From positions 124,001 to 188,000 of the forward strand of contig NZ_CP049037.1 of NCBI RefSeq assembly GCF_011040495.1: a DNA stretch of 64,000 nucleotides. Reading direction: 5' to 3'. The notes below the pieces were generated by a model that did no database searches, was not told the origin of the DNA, and saw only the letters and a list, made by a program, of their open reading frames with translations. The translations under genes were made by a program, and so were the position numbers. Below, piece after piece: positions 9,528-18,878 of the stretch (position 1 is the stretch's first letter; every line of letters begins with the position of its first letter). The DNA is from Pseudohalocynthiibacter aestuariivivens (GTDB lineage Bacteria; Pseudomonadota; Alphaproteobacteria; Rhodobacterales; Rhodobacteraceae).

Positions 9528-10366
9528 CAGTCCAAGAGGCACTGGCCTTTGGTGTGTCTCAGCTTGCCGATGCCGGTATCGACAGCGCGGCGCGTGATGC
9601 GCGGCGGCTGATGGCGCATGCGCTGGGCGTTGGACCGGACCGGATTACGCTGCATCTGCGGGACGAATTGGAGGCTGGCCCCGAGGCAGTCTATTTCGCC
9701 GACCTGTCAGAGCGCGCAGAGCGCAGACCAGTGTCCCATCTGGTTGGCGGGCGGGATTTTTATGGTCGCTGGTTCAGCGTGAATGAGAATGTTCTGGACC
9801 CAAGGCCGGAAACCGAAACCCTGATTGCAGCCGCGTTGGAACTGACGTTTAGGAATGTTCTGGACCTTGGCACAGGAACGGGCTGTATCCTGTTGACACT
9901 ATTGGCGGAAAACCCCACCGCGACTGGCATCGGGGTGGATGTGTCGGCTGCGGCGCTGAGGGTGGCCAAACGCAACGCCGATGCGCTGGGTGTTGCGGAT
10001 CGCTGCGCCTTGGTGGTTTCGGATTGGTGGCAAGGCGTTGCAGGGCAGTTTGACCTGATCGTGAGCAATCCGCCCTATATCGCCGCTGCCGAGATGGCGG
10101 GGCTGGCGCCCGAACTGGGTTTTGAGCCGCGCATGGCGCTGACGGACGAGAAAGACGGGCTGTCGGCCTACCGGATCATCGCCGGAGGTGCGGGCGCGCA
10201 TCTGGCCCCTGACGGTATGTTGATGGTCGAAATCGGGCACAGCCAAGGCGGGGCCGTCGCTGCAATGTTGCAGGATGCGGGCTTTGTAGACGTACAGATT
10301 CGCACCGATCTGGATGGCCGTGACCGTGTTGTGATGGGGCGAAAACCCGCGCAAATGTCTATATAA
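9524..10366 (+). CDS. prmC: Release factor N5-glutamine methyltransferase PrmC
   Basis: PrmC methylates the GGQ glutamine of release factors using SAM. The 280-residue product has an N-terminal helical domain (about 1-85), the SAM motif [16 protein letters not shown] near residue 112, and the class-defining NPPYIA motif near residue 182 that binds the target glutamine. It overlaps prfA by four bases (ATGA), the conserved arrangement. A 21-bp perfect hairpin lies 35 bp after its stop. Confidence 0.95.
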   Translation: MTVQEALAFGVSQLADAGIDSAARDARRLMAHALGVGPDRITLHLRDELEAGPEAVYFADLSERAERRPVSHLVGGRDFYGRWFSVNENVLDPRPETETLIAAALELTFRNVLDLGTGTGCILLTLLAENPTATGIGVDVSAAALRVAKRNADALGVADRCALVVSDWWQGVAGQFDLIVSNPPYIAAAEMAGLAPELGFEPRMALTDEKDGLSAYRIIAGGAGAHLAPDGMLMVEIGHSQGGAVAAMLQDAGFVDVQIRTDLDGRDRVVMGRKPAQMSI

Positions 10367-10400
10367 AATGCAACATCAGGGGAATTAACCGGACAAAATG

Positions 10401-10421
10401 GTGAAAACTCCCTGTTTTCAC
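10401..10421. repeat. Perfect inverted repeat downstream of prmC
   Basis: GTGAAAAC (10401-10408), five-base loop TCCCT, GTTTTCAC (10414-10421): an exact 8-bp palindrome in the 231-bp gap between prmC and the DUF4167 gene. There is no T tract after the stem, so a classical terminator is doubtful. A weak promoter-like pair (TTGCGG at 10422, TTACTA 17 bp on) follows immediately, so an operator role is equally possible. I see no gene in the rest of the gap. Confidence 0.45.
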
Positions 10422-10597
10422 TTGCGGCGCTGCTTCTGGCGTGTTTACTAGAACTGTCTCTGCGGTGGATACCTGTTCCGGGTGGTCCCGCGTGACGCCA
10501 AGCCAACAATTGCCGCGATCCGGTTTCATTACTCTGGTGCATAGGGCACCACTCGGGTCAAGCTACGGCACATAAGACAAGGCTGAACAGCATTAAT

Positions 10598-11140
10598 ATG
10601 AGATCATCGAAGTCACGTTCGCGCAACAAGCCGAACCGCAACCGCTCAAACTCGGTCGGCAATGTCGTCAATCGGGTGTTCGACAGTTCCGGGCCCGAGG
10701 GCAAGGTGCGCGGTACGCCGCAGCAGATCATTGAGAAGTACAACCAGTTGGCGCGCGATGCGCAACTGAGCAATGACCGTGTCGCTACCGAAAATTTCCA
10801 GCAACATGCCGAGCATTATCTGCGTCTTCTGGGAGCGGCCCAGAAAGAACAGGATGCCCGCCGCGAGCAGCAGGAACGCGAGAATCGCGAGCGCCAGGCT
10901 GAGCGTGATCGCGAACGTGCACAGCGTCAGGAACGCGAAGGGCAGGGGCAGGACGAGAATGCATCTGCCGCGCCTGAGCAACCTGAAATCGTGGAAGCGG
11001 AAAGCGGTGACGCCGATCTGGTCGAGACACCCGAGAGCCAGCCACCCGCAAAACCCAAGCGCGCGCGCAAACCGCGCCGCAAGCCGGATGCGGATCAGAC
11101 CGCTGACGAGTCCCCCAAACCACCTGAAGCGGCAGAATAA
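10598..11140 (+). CDS. DUF4167 domain protein
   Basis: A 180-residue, highly charged protein conserved in alphaproteobacteria next to prfA-prmC. Residues 1-80 form the conserved domain: basic start MRSSKSRSRNKPNRNRSN, then NRVFDSSGPEGKVRGTP and the helix EKYNQLARDAQLSNDRV, ending in ENFQQHAEHYLRLL. From about residue 85 it becomes an Arg/Glu/Gln-rich probable coiled coil, and the last 50 residues are Pro/Lys/Arg-rich and likely disordered. The composition suggests RNA or ribosome binding, but no function is established from sequence. A strong terminator follows at 11199-11223. Confidence 0.85.
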   Translation: MRSSKSRSRNKPNRNRSNSVGNVVNRVFDSSGPEGKVRGTPQQIIEKYNQLARDAQLSNDRVATENFQQHAEHYLRLLGAAQKEQDARREQQERENRERQAERDRERAQRQEREGQGQDENASAAPEQPEIVEAESGDADLVETPESQPPAKPKRARKPRRKPDADQTADESPKPPEAAE

Positions 11141-11198
11141 TCAACGGAGCTTCTCGTTTAGGTTGTGCGGCGCCGCTGTCGAATGGGCTGAAACACGT

Positions 11199-11223
11199 AA
11201 CGCGCGCCATTGGCGCGCGTTTT
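11199..11223 (+). terminator. Rho-independent terminator of the prfA-prmC-DUF4167 group
   Basis: ACGCGCGCC at 11200-11208, three-base loop ATT, GGCGCGCGT at 11212-11220, extended by one A-T pair and followed by a short T run. It is a compact GC stem 59 bp after the DUF4167 stop codon. Confidence 0.8.
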
Positions 11224-11278
11224 GCTTACCCACCCCCCGCTATGACTGATAGCCGACCGAAAACACTTGGCGTGCCGC

Positions 11279-11308
11279 AAAAAAAAAGGCCGAGCATAAA
11301 GCTCGGCC
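11279..11308 (-). terminator. Rho-independent terminator (minus strand)
   Basis: Read on the minus strand: GGCCGAGC, five-base loop, GCTCGGCC, then nine T (plus-strand A run at 11279-11287, stem arms 11288-11295 and 11301-11308). It ends the candidate sRNA and would also stop transcripts reading out of the LysR gene 150 bp upstream. Confidence 0.85.
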
Positions 11309-11359
11309 ATAGTCCAACAGGGAGGTATGACGGTCTCGCCGCTCGCGGCGCTACCGTCA
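11279..11359 (-). ncRNA. Candidate small RNA with anti-Shine-Dalgarno linker
   Basis: On the minus strand this 81-nt stretch has the layout of a trans-acting sRNA. A 5' hairpin (TGACGGT / ACCGTCA outer stem at 11353-11359 and 11328-11334, CGCCG / CGGCG inner stem, CTCG-type loop) is followed by an unpaired linker at 11309-11327 containing CCTCCC, complementary to ribosome-binding sites. A perfect 8-bp terminator hairpin and a run of nine T follow. A weak promoter (TTGATC at 11394-11389, 17-bp spacer, TAAGTG at 11371-11366) would start the RNA at the first base of the 5' hairpin. It could instead be the 3' end of the LysR mRNA or be released from it. There is no sequence-family assignment. Confidence 0.45.
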
Positions 11360-11457
11360 CAGGTGCACTTAGGCAGGGGGGCGGGGCCGATCAAGAAAAA
11401 AGCACCCAACGCTCCGGCATGCCCGTTATGCGTTTTTTTGCATATCTGATTAAAAGT

Positions 11458-12363
11458 TCAGCTAAGTGCCTGCTCTCGCAGCGTTTTACGATAAGTAAAG
11501 ATCTCATCCTGAACAAAGTCTCGGAAGGCTGCGATTCGTTGCGAATGCCGCAGTTCTTCGGGATATGCGAGGAAGACAGGTACTTCGACCGACTCAATCT
11601 CTGGTAGAACCCGCACAAGATTCGGGAAATCGTAAACCAGATACTCTGGCAACACGCCGATGCCGAGGTTATGCAACACGCCCTGAAGCACGCCAAAATA
11701 GTTGTTCACGGTTAGCGTTGCGGGGATTTCACTGGCCATCAATTCGCTCACCAGCGTCGCGCCCGCGCCCACTTGGGCTGATTTGGGGTTTTGGCAGATC
11801 AGGCGGTGGTTGGGCAGATCGTCAATGCTCTGCGGTGTGCCGTATTTCTCCAGATAGGCGGAGGAGGCATAAAGGCGCATATGGACGCTCATCAATCGTT
11901 TGCGGATTAGGTCCGCTTGACTGGGTTCTTTCATACGGATTGCCACGTCGGCCTCGCGCATGGGCAGGTCAAGCACACGTTCTTCGAGCATCAGGTCGAT
12001 TTTGAGGTCGGGGTATTTATCGTAGAGTTGCGGCAGGCGCGGGGCGAGCCAGAGCGTGCCGAAGCCAATGGTCGTGGTCACGCGCAACTCGCCAAATACT
12101 TCTTCTTCGCTGTCGCGAATGCGCGCTGTAGCGGCATCAAGCCGTTTGACCATGGCCCGCGTGGCATCAAACAGCAATTCGCCCTGTTCGGTCAGAATCA
12201 GGCCGCGTGCATGGCGGTGAAACAGAGTGGCATTCAAGGACTCTTCGAGCCCGCGTATCTGGCGCGAAACTGCTGATTGTGACAGGTGCAGCTGATCACC
12301 AGCATGGGTTAAAGAGCCTGCATCCGCAACCGCGTGAAATATTCTGAGCTTGTCCCAGTCCAT
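11458..12363 (-). CDS. LysR-family transcriptional regulator
   Basis: A 301-residue LTTR. The N-terminal winged helix-turn-helix is residues 1-60 (MDWDKLRIFHAVADAGSLTH, then LHLSQSAVSRQIRGLEESL), followed by a linker helix and a periplasmic-binding-like effector domain from about residue 90 (LRVTTTIGFGTLWLAPRLP). I chose the ATG at 12363, where the conserved HTH begins, not the 23-residue extension to 12432. It is divergent from the indolepyruvate oxidoreductase gene, the usual arrangement for an LTTR and its target. A palindrome with T-N11-A spacing lies between them. The effector is unknown. Confidence 0.88.
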   Translation of the reverse strand: MDWDKLRIFHAVADAGSLTHAGDQLHLSQSAVSRQIRGLEESLNATLFHRHARGLILTEQGELLFDATRAMVKRLDAATARIRDSEEEVFGELRVTTTIGFGTLWLAPRLPQLYDKYPDLKIDLMLEERVLDLPMREADVAIRMKEPSQADLIRKRLMSVHMRLYASSAYLEKYGTPQSIDDLPNHRLICQNPKSAQVGAGATLVSELMASEIPATLTVNNYFGVLQGVLHNLGIGVLPEYLVYDFPNLVRVLPEIESVEVPVFLAYPEELRHSQRIAAFRDFVQDEIFTYRKTLREQALS

Positions 12364-12461
12364 TTTTGCAACTTTCCATTGGCGTCGGGTATTTCGCACG
12401 CAATAGCAAACAATTGCGTCAAAAGACACCACTCAACAGGGTTGGTCTGCGGAAATATCGG

Positions 12462-12490
12462 TTGTTAGGTCATAATTAGTGACCTATTAT
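12462..12490 (+). promoter_or_regulatory. Promoter with internal palindrome for the indolepyruvate oxidoreductase gene
   Basis: A sigma70-like promoter is visible: TTGTTA at 12462-12467, 17-bp spacer, TATTAT at 12485-12490. Nearly the whole spacer is taken by the perfect palindrome TAGGTCA-N7-TGACCTA (12466-12486), which includes a LysR-type T-N11-A (12470/12482). A site placed in the spacer would normally repress, or distort the promoter, whereas LTTR activators usually sit upstream of -35. The binding protein is therefore inferred only from the divergent LysR gene. The predicted 5' leader is about 50 nt. Confidence 0.6.
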
Positions 12491-12548
12491 TGCCCTAGAG
12501 TAAAGGGTGTCCCCTGATCCAGTTGCCCTTACCGATGGGAGGTTCGAG

Positions 12549-15500
12549 ATGAGCAAGCAAAAGGTTTCGCTGAATGATCGGTTTGATCTGAGCAAGCGAC
12601 AGGTGCTGCTGAACGGCACACAAGCGTTAGTGCGGTTGATGCTGACGCAAGCGGCGCGCGACAAGGCGGCGGGGCTGAATACGGCAGGATACGTGACCGG
12701 ATATCGCGGCTCGCCATTGGGGGCGGTCGATTTGCAGATGGCCCGTGCCGAAAAGCTGTTGGCGGAGTCGAACGTCAAGTTCCACGAAGGTTTGAACGAA
12801 GACCTTGCGGCGACCGCCCTATGGGGGACCCAGCAGGCCGAATTGCGTGGCGAAGGCAAATATGACGGTGTCTTTGGCCTGTGGTACGGCAAGGGGCCGG
12901 GGGTGGACCGCACCGGCGACGTGATGCGGCATGCCAATATGGCGGGCACCAGTGCGCATGGCGGGGTCCTGATGGCGATGGGTGACGACCACACAGGCGA
13001 GAGCAGCACCGTGCTGCATCAATCGGAATGGGCGATGGTGGATGCCTATATGCCGGTGGTCAGCCCGGCGGGTGTGCAGGAAATTCTGGACTACGGCATT
13101 TACGGTTGTGCGCTGAGCCGGTTTTCCGGGCTTTGGGTCGGCCTGAAGACCATGAAAGACACCGTGGAAGCCACGGCTGTTGTCGATGGCAACGTGGATC
13201 GCATGCAGCTGATTGCGCCCGACTTCGATATGCCAGAGGGCGGATTGAACATCCGTCTGGGTGACACACCGCACGCGCAGGAAGCGCGGGTAATCGATTA
13301 CCGCCGCTTTGCCGCAGAAGCGTTCAGCCATGCCAACAAGATGGACAAGCGGATGATCGGCAAGCGTGGCGCCAAGATCGGCTTTGTTGCGGCGGGCAAG
13401 AACTGGCTCGATCTGGTCCATGCGATGGACCTGCTCGGCATCGACGCCGAGACAGCCGAGAAGCTGGGCGTGACTGCCTACAAGATCGGCCAGACCTTTC
13501 CACTGGACATGAAAGGTTTCCATGATTGGGCAGAGGAACTGGATCTGATCATCGTGGTCGAGGAAAAGCGCAAACTGATCGAGGTGCAGATCAAAGAGGC
13601 GCTCTTTGATGATCCCCACCGACGTGTCTATGGCTGGTTCCGGGGCGGCGCCGGTGCCATGCACCGAGAGGAGCTGTTTCCGACGCGCGGGGCGCTGGAC
13701 CCGATTATGATTGCGGAAAAACTGGGCGGTATCCTGATTGAGGAAGGCCGCAGTACTGACCGTTTAAAGGCCGGGCTGGCCCGTTTGGCCGAGGCGCGTG
13801 CAGGTGACAACGCCGAAGAGATTGCGACGCGTCTACCCTATTTCTGTTCCGGCTGTCCGCACAACAGCTCGACCAAGCTGCCCGAGGGCAGCCGGGCCTA
13901 TGCCGGGATCGGCTGTCATTATATGGTCCAGTGGATGGACCGTGAAACCACCGGGTTCACCCATATGGGCGGGGAGGGCGCGAACTGGATCGGTGAGGCG
14001 CCGTTTTCAAACCGCGATCATGTGTTCCAGAACCTTGGCGACGGCACTTACAACCATTCGGGCGTTCAAGCGATCCGCGCCGCCCTCGCCTCGGATGCCA
14101 ACATTACTTACAAAATCCTCTACAATGATGCCGTTGCCATGACGGGTGGCCAACAGAACGAAGGCGGGTTGGATGCGCCGCGCATCGTGCAAGAGTTGAA
14201 AGCGATGGGTGTTAAGGAACTGGCTGTCGTTTATGACGAAAAGGAAGACGTGGATTTCAAGGCCTTCCCGCAGGGCATCGAGATCAAGGAACGCGCCGAT
14301 CTGATGGATGTGCAAAAGCGCATGGCAGAGGTCAAGGGCGTGTCGGCCATCGTCTATATTCAGACCTGCGCCGCCGAGAAGCGCCGCCGCCGCAAGCGGG
14401 GCCTGTTTCCGGACCCGGACAAGCGGGTGTTCATCAATACGGATGTCTGCGAAGGGTGCGGCGATTGCGGTGTGCAATCAAACTGCGTGTCGATCGTGCC
14501 GATCGAGACGGAACTGGGCCGGAAACGGGCGATTGATCAATCATCGTGCAACAAGGATTACAGCTGCGTCAAAGGGTTCTGTCCCAGCTTTGTCACGCTG
14601 GAAGGGGCGCAAATCCGCAAGGGCGCGACAACCGAGCTGAAGCTGCCGGATATGCCGTTGCCAGTACTGCCAGCAATTAACGGCACGCATAACGTCGTGA
14701 TCACCGGCGTCGGGGGCACGGGCGTTGTGACCATCGGCGCAGTGTTGGCGCAGGCGGCACAGATCGACGGTAAGGGGGCCGGGATGATGGAAATGGCCGG
14801 GCTGGCGCAAAAGGGTGGCGCGGTGCATATCCATTGCCGTATCGCCGAGACGCCGGAGGATATCAGCGCGATCCGCGTAGCAACGGGCGAATGTCACGCG
14901 CTGATCGGCGGCGATCTGGTGGTTTCTGCCGGGGCCAAGACGCTGGGCCTTACATCACGCGGACAGACCGGAGCCGTGGTCAACAGTCACGAGATCATCA
15001 CAGGCGATTTCACCCGAAACACTGAGTTTAAGCTGCCGTCGGATCGGCTGGCGCTGGCGCTGGAGGCGCGACTGGGGGACGACGTACAGCTATTCGATGC
15101 GTCAGAACTGGCCAAGGCAGTGATGGGGGATTCGATTTTTTCCAACATGATGATCTTTGGCGCGGCATGGCAGCGCGGGCTGGTGCCGATCAGCCATGAC
15201 GCGATTACGCAGGCGATTGCGCTGAACGGGGCGGCGGTGGAGAAAAACCTGCGCGCCTTTGAGATTGGGCGTTGGGCCGCGCTATACCCACAGGAAGCGG
15301 TCGGATTGCTGACGCCAAACGTGGTTAATATGCCTAAATCGCTGGAGGAAAAGATCGCCTATCGCGCGGATCAACTGGTGGCCTATCAGGGCAAGAGGCT
15401 GGCCAAACGCTATCGCAGGCTGGTGGATGGGATCGAGGATCGTGAAGTCCGCGAAGCTGTTGCGCAAGGGTATCACAAGCTTCTGTCCTACAAGGATGAA

Positions 15501-15965
15501 TATGAGGTCGCGCGCCTGTTGCTGAGCAGCCGGGACAAGGCGAAAGCCGAATTCGATGGCGATTTCAAAATGCGCTTTCACCTTGCTCCGCCGATTCTGG
15601 CCAAAAAGGCGACGGATGGTCGACCGCAAAAACGCGAATTCGGTCCGTGGATGGAGCGGCCCATGCGTGTGTTGGCCAAGTTTCGCAAACTGCGCGGCAC
15701 GCCGCTGGATGTCTTTGGTTACACCGCTGAGCGTAAAATGGAGCGTGCTCTGATTAAACAATACGAGGCGGACATGGCCGACGTGTTGCCACGGCTGACC
15801 GACGAGACGCGTGATTTGATCGTGGCGCTGGCCGAGTTACCGTTGCAAATTCGCGGATTCGGCCCGGTCAAAGCCGCGAATGAGGCCAAGGCTGCGAAGA
15901 CGCGCGAGGGATTGCTGTCGGCGATTCGCGCCGGTGGTGGGACCGTGGCACAGGCAGCGCAGTGA
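12549..15965 (+). CDS. Fused indolepyruvate ferredoxin oxidoreductase (alpha-beta)
   Basis: An 1138-residue single-chain 2-oxoacid:ferredoxin oxidoreductase of the IorA-IorB fusion type, which oxidatively decarboxylates aryl pyruvates from Trp, Phe and Tyr transamination to aryl-acetyl-CoA. In order: an N-terminal pyrimidine-binding domain (VTGYRGSPLGAVDLQM), a TPP/C-terminal alpha region (YFCSGCPHNSSTKLPEGSRA, GIGCHYMVQWMD, GGEGANWIGEAPF), a cysteine-rich iron-sulfur stretch near 620-670 (VCEGCGDCGVQSNC, then CNKDYSCVKGFCPSF) and the gamma/beta catalytic domain (ITGVGGTGVVTIGAVLAQAA) with a C-terminal extension. The ATG at 12549 has GGGAGG 6 nt upstream; a GTG at 12507 lacks one. It is divergent from the LysR gene and presumably uses ferredoxin in a largely aerobic host. 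Confidence 0.9.
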   Translation: MSKQKVSLNDRFDLSKRQVLLNGTQALVRLMLTQAARDKAAGLNTAGYVTGYRGSPLGAVDLQMARAEKLLAESNVKFHEGLNEDLAATALWGTQQAELRGEGKYDGVFGLWYGKGPGVDRTGDVMRHANMAGTSAHGGVLMAMGDDHTGESSTVLHQSEWAMVDAYMPVVSPAGVQEILDYGIYGCALSRFSGLWVGLKTMKDTVEATAVVDGNVDRMQLIAPDFDMPEGGLNIRLGDTPHAQEARVIDYRRFAAEAFSHANKMDKRMIGKRGAKIGFVAAGKNWLDLVHAMDLLGIDAETAEKLGVTAYKIGQTFPLDMKGFHDWAEELDLIIVVEEKRKLIEVQIKEALFDDPHRRVYGWFRGGAGAMHREELFPTRGALDPIMIAEKLGGILIEEGRSTDRLKAGLARLAEARAGDNAEEIATRLPYFCSGCPHNSSTKLPEGSRAYAGIGCHYMVQWMDRETTGFTHMGGEGANWIGEAPFSNRDHVFQNLGDGTYNHSGVQAIRAALASDANITYKILYNDAVAMTGGQQNEGGLDAPRIVQELKAMGVKELAVVYDEKEDVDFKAFPQGIEIKERADLMDVQKRMAEVKGVSAIVYIQTCAAEKRRRRKRGLFPDPDKRVFINTDVCEGCGDCGVQSNCVSIVPIETELGRKRAIDQSSCNKDYSCVKGFCPSFVTLEGAQIRKGATTELKLPDMPLPVLPAINGTHNVVITGVGGTGVVTIGAVLAQAAQIDGKGAGMMEMAGLAQKGGAVHIHCRIAETPEDISAIRVATGECHALIGGDLVVSAGAKTLGLTSRGQTGAVVNSHEIITGDFTRNTEFKLPSDRLALALEARLGDDVQLFDASELAKAVMGDSIFSNMMIFGAAWQRGLVPISHDAITQAIALNGAAVEKNLRAFEIGRWAALYPQEAVGLLTPNVVNMPKSLEEKIAYRADQLVAYQGKRLAKRYRRLVDGIEDREVREAVAQGYHKLLSYKDEYEVARLLLSSRDKAKAEFDGDFKMRFHLAPPILAKKATDGRPQKREFGPWMERPMRVLAKFRKLRGTPLDVFGYTAERKMERALIKQYEADMADVLPRLTDETRDLIVALAELPLQIRGFGPVKAANEAKAAKTREGLLSAIRAGGGTVAQAAQ

Positions 15966-16054
15966 TTTCGGCACGAACTTCATCAACATGTCATGTAGAG
16001 CGGGGATAATCGCGGGCACACGTGAGTCCATGACCCGTCTTTGAGGAACCATTC

Positions 16055-16918
16055 ATGCCGTCAGAGCGCCAGATCGCGCGCGATATCAGTTACGCCCATT
16101 CCGCCGAAACGCGGGGCGGGCGGGCCATAATCCGCACGATGGAGAACCTGACCGGGCGCATTCGCCTGATCAAACGTGCCCACGGATACGAGAGTGAGAT
16201 CGCCTCCGGGCGGGACTTCTGGCAGGTGATGGTCGAACGCTACGGTCTAAGTCTGGATGTGGTGGGTGGATCGCTGGGGCATATCCCACGGGATGGTCCG
16301 CTGATTCTGATCGCAAACCATCCGTATGGTATCCTTGATGGGCTGATGATGGGTCACATTCTGCGCCAGATGCGCGGCGATTTCCGCATTCTGGCAAATT
16401 CAGTGTTCTGCCATGCCGAAGATATTCGCCGTGTCATCCTGCCGATTTCCTTCGATGCGACGAAGGAAGCGGTGCAAATGAATCTGGCCACGCGCAAAGA
16501 GGCGCTGGGCTATCTCGGGCAGGGTGGGGCGATTGGCATTTTTCCAGGCGGTGCAGTGTCGACGGCGGCGCGCCCGTTTTCGCAGCCGATGGATCCCGGT
16601 TGGCGTGGGTTCACTGCGCGAATGGTTGCGAAATCAGGCGCAACCGTCGTGCCGGTGTTTTTCGATGGGCATACCAGCCGTCTTTTTCAGATCGCGAGCC
16701 ATCTGCACGCGACGCTGCGCATGGGTCTGTTGCTAAAGGAATTCCGCCGCCGGGTGGATCGCCCTGTGCAGGCGGTCATCGGAGAGCCGATTGATCCGCG
16801 GGCTTTGCAGGTTCATGCGGGTGACAGCAAATCTATGATGGAATTCCTGCGGCTGAAGACGTATGAGCTATCCCCGAGGCCGCTGGACCCCAAAGGCATC
16901 GGTTTCGAGTGGCAGTAA
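16055..16918 (+). CDS. Lysophospholipid acyltransferase-family (PlsC-like) protein
   Basis: A 287-residue 1-acyl-glycerol-phosphate acyltransferase-like protein. The catalytic HX4D box is NHPYGILDG (about residue 89), followed by the substrate-phosphate block [15 protein letters not shown] in place of the usual EGTR, and the late [15 protein letters not shown]. The variant second motif and large N-terminal arm fit the 'hemolysin-like' or ornithine-lipid acyltransferase branch, so the acceptor may not be lysophosphatidate. It probably acts at the inner face of the cytoplasmic membrane. The murI gene begins 37 bp downstream. Confidence 0.8.
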   Translation: MPSERQIARDISYAHSAETRGGRAIIRTMENLTGRIRLIKRAHGYESEIASGRDFWQVMVERYGLSLDVVGGSLGHIPRDGPLILIANHPYGILDGLMMGHILRQMRGDFRILANSVFCHAEDIRRVILPISFDATKEAVQMNLATRKEALGYLGQGGAIGIFPGGAVSTAARPFSQPMDPGWRGFTARMVAKSGATVVPVFFDGHTSRLFQIASHLHATLRMGLLLKEFRRRVDRPVQAVIGEPIDPRALQVHAGDSKSMMEFLRLKTYELSPRPLDPKGIGFEWQ

Positions 16919-16955
16919 GACCGCGCCGCGCGCCGGTCTAAAGGCGGGCAAGACG

Positions 16956-17768
16956 ATGGCAGTTGGAATTTTCGACAGCGGATTAGGCGGTTTGACGGTG
17001 CTGGACGCGGTGCAGGCGCGTCTGCCGGACATGTCGTTTATCTATCTCGGGGATAATGCACATGCGCCTTATGGCGTACGCGATGCGAATGATGTCTATG
17101 ACCTGACGCGGGCCAATGTGCACCGTCTATGGGACAGCGGTTGTGATCTGGTCATTCTGGCGTGCAACACGGCCTCGGCTGCTGCGTTGCGGCGCATGCA
17201 AGAGGCGGGTGTGCCACAGGGCAAGCGCGTACTGGGCGTGTTCGTACCCTTGATCGAGGCACTGACCGAACGGCAGTGGGGCGACAATTCACCCCCGCGT
17301 GAGGTGGCGGTCAAGCATGTTGCGCTCTTTGCCACACCGGCCACCGTCAGTAGCCGCGCATTTCAGCGCGAGCTGGCGTTTCGTGCGATTGGTGTGGATG
17401 TCGAGGCGCAGGCTTGCGGCGGCGTGGTCGATGCGATCGAAGAGGGTGATCTCATTCTGGCCGAGGCGCTGGTGCGCAGCCATGTGGACGCGTTAAAGCG
17501 CAAGATGCCGGACCCAGAAGCCGCGATTTTGGGCTGCACCCATTACCCGCTGATGGAACAGGTGTTTCAAGAGGCGTTGGGGGACGGGGTTTCGGTTTAC
17601 AGTCAGGCGACCTTGGTCGCCGAGAGCCTTGCCGATTATCTGACCCGGCATCCGGGCATGACCGGCACTGGCGAGCAAACCCGATATCTGACCACCGGTG
17701 ACCCAAAGCGGGTGTCAGACCGTGCCACGCAGTTCCTGCGACGACAGATCACGTTCGAAGCGGCCTGA
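16956..17768 (+). CDS. murI: Glutamate racemase
   Basis: MurI makes D-glutamate for peptidoglycan by a two-cysteine cofactor-free mechanism. The 270-residue product starts [19 protein letters not shown] and carries both catalytic cysteines, in [12 protein letters not shown] (about residue 71) and [10 protein letters not shown] (about residue 191). A reading frame opening at 16863 overlaps the acyltransferase gene, and the conserved N-terminus picks the ATG at 16956. It lies between the acyltransferase gene and argC, all on the plus strand. Confidence 0.95.
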   Translation: MAVGIFDSGLGGLTVLDAVQARLPDMSFIYLGDNAHAPYGVRDANDVYDLTRANVHRLWDSGCDLVILACNTASAAALRRMQEAGVPQGKRVLGVFVPLIEALTERQWGDNSPPREVAVKHVALFATPATVSSRAFQRELAFRAIGVDVEAQACGGVVDAIEEGDLILAEALVRSHVDALKRKMPDPEAAILGCTHYPLMEQVFQEALGDGVSVYSQATLVAESLADYLTRHPGMTGTGEQTRYLTTGDPKRVSDRATQFLRRQITFEAA

Positions 17769-17824
17769 CGCGCCTCGCCGTGCATCATCTTTGAATCCCC
17801 ATGAACAAATACGGGATAACCGAC

Positions 17825-18853
17825 ATGACCCATTCCATCGCCATCCTTGGCGCATCGGGCTACACCGGGGCCGAACTGGTCCGGCTGATTGCCACGCATC
17901 CGAACATGCAGATCAAGGCGCTGGGCGCCAATTCCAAGGCCGGTCAGGCCATGGCTGACGTCTTTCCGCATCTGCGTCACCTCGACCTGCCAGATCTGGT
18001 GACCATCGAGGAAATTGATTTCTCTGATATCGACCTGTGTTTCTGCGCGCTGCCACATGCGACTTCTCAGGCGGTGATCCGCGATCTGCCCAAGACGATG
18101 AAAATCGTCGACCTCAGCGCCGATTTCAGGCTGCGTGACCCAGAGGTGTATGCCAAGTGGTATGGCGGCCAGCACGCGGCACTGGAATGTCAGGCAGAGG
18201 CGGTCTACGGGCTGACAGAGTTCTACCGCGAGGAAATCAGGGGCGCGCGGCTGGTAGCGGGCACGGGTTGCAATGCGGCGACTGGCCAATATGCGCTGCG
18301 GCCATTGATCGCGGGCAAGCTGATCGATCTTGATGAGATCATCATCGACCTCAAGACCGGGGTAAGTGGTGCAGGGCGAAGCCTGAAAGAAAACCTGCTG
18401 CATGCCGAGCTATCCGAGGGCGCGCATGCCTATGGCGTTGGTGGCACGCACCGGCATCTGGCGGAGTTTGACCAAGAGTTTTCGGCCATTGCCGGACAGG
18501 AGGTCAAGGTACAATTCACGCCGCATTTGTTGCCTGCAAACAGAGGGATAATTGCCACTGTTTATGTCAAAGGCGCGCCTGACGCGATCCATGCGGCGTT
18601 GGCTGCGACCTATGCTGACGAGCCGTTCCTGCATGTCCTGCCCTTTGGCCAGACACCCAGCACGCGGCATATTCGCGGCAGCAATTTCTGCCATATCGGC
18701 GTCAGTGGTGACCGTATTCCGGGGCGGGCTATCGTCGTGGCAGCACTTGATAACCTGACCAAGGGATCCAGTGGGCAGGCCTTGCAGAATGCGAACCTGA
18801 TGTTAGGTGAGGATGAGACTGCAGGGCTGATGCTGGCCCCGGTTTTCCCGTAA
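17825..18853 (+). CDS. argC: N-acetyl-gamma-glutamyl-phosphate reductase
   Basis: The third step of arginine biosynthesis: NADPH-dependent reduction of N-acetylglutamyl phosphate to the semialdehyde. The 342-residue product has the N-terminal Rossmann motif [15 protein letters not shown] and the catalytic-cysteine region [18 protein letters not shown] (Cys near residue 148). The length and the APDAIHAAL tail fit the long (type 1) ArgC. An ATG eight codons upstream (17801) is possible, but the family N-terminus begins at 17825. The gene precedes ccmE with a 25-bp gap. Confidence 0.94.
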   Translation: MTHSIAILGASGYTGAELVRLIATHPNMQIKALGANSKAGQAMADVFPHLRHLDLPDLVTIEEIDFSDIDLCFCALPHATSQAVIRDLPKTMKIVDLSADFRLRDPEVYAKWYGGQHAALECQAEAVYGLTEFYREEIRGARLVAGTGCNAATGQYALRPLIAGKLIDLDEIIIDLKTGVSGAGRSLKENLLHAELSEGAHAYGVGGTHRHLAEFDQEFSAIAGQEVKVQFTPHLLPANRGIIATVYVKGAPDAIHAALAATYADEPFLHVLPFGQTPSTRHIRGSNFCHIGVSGDRIPGRAIVVAALDNLTKGSSGQALQNANLMLGEDETAGLMLAPVFP

Positions 18854-18878
18854 CCCTAACCCACAGGCAGGCAGGCCG

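Noticed and set aside
12507..12548. GTG start extending the indolepyruvate oxidoreductase by 14 residues
   Set aside because: It lacks a ribosome-binding site, whereas GGGAGG directly precedes the ATG at 12549.
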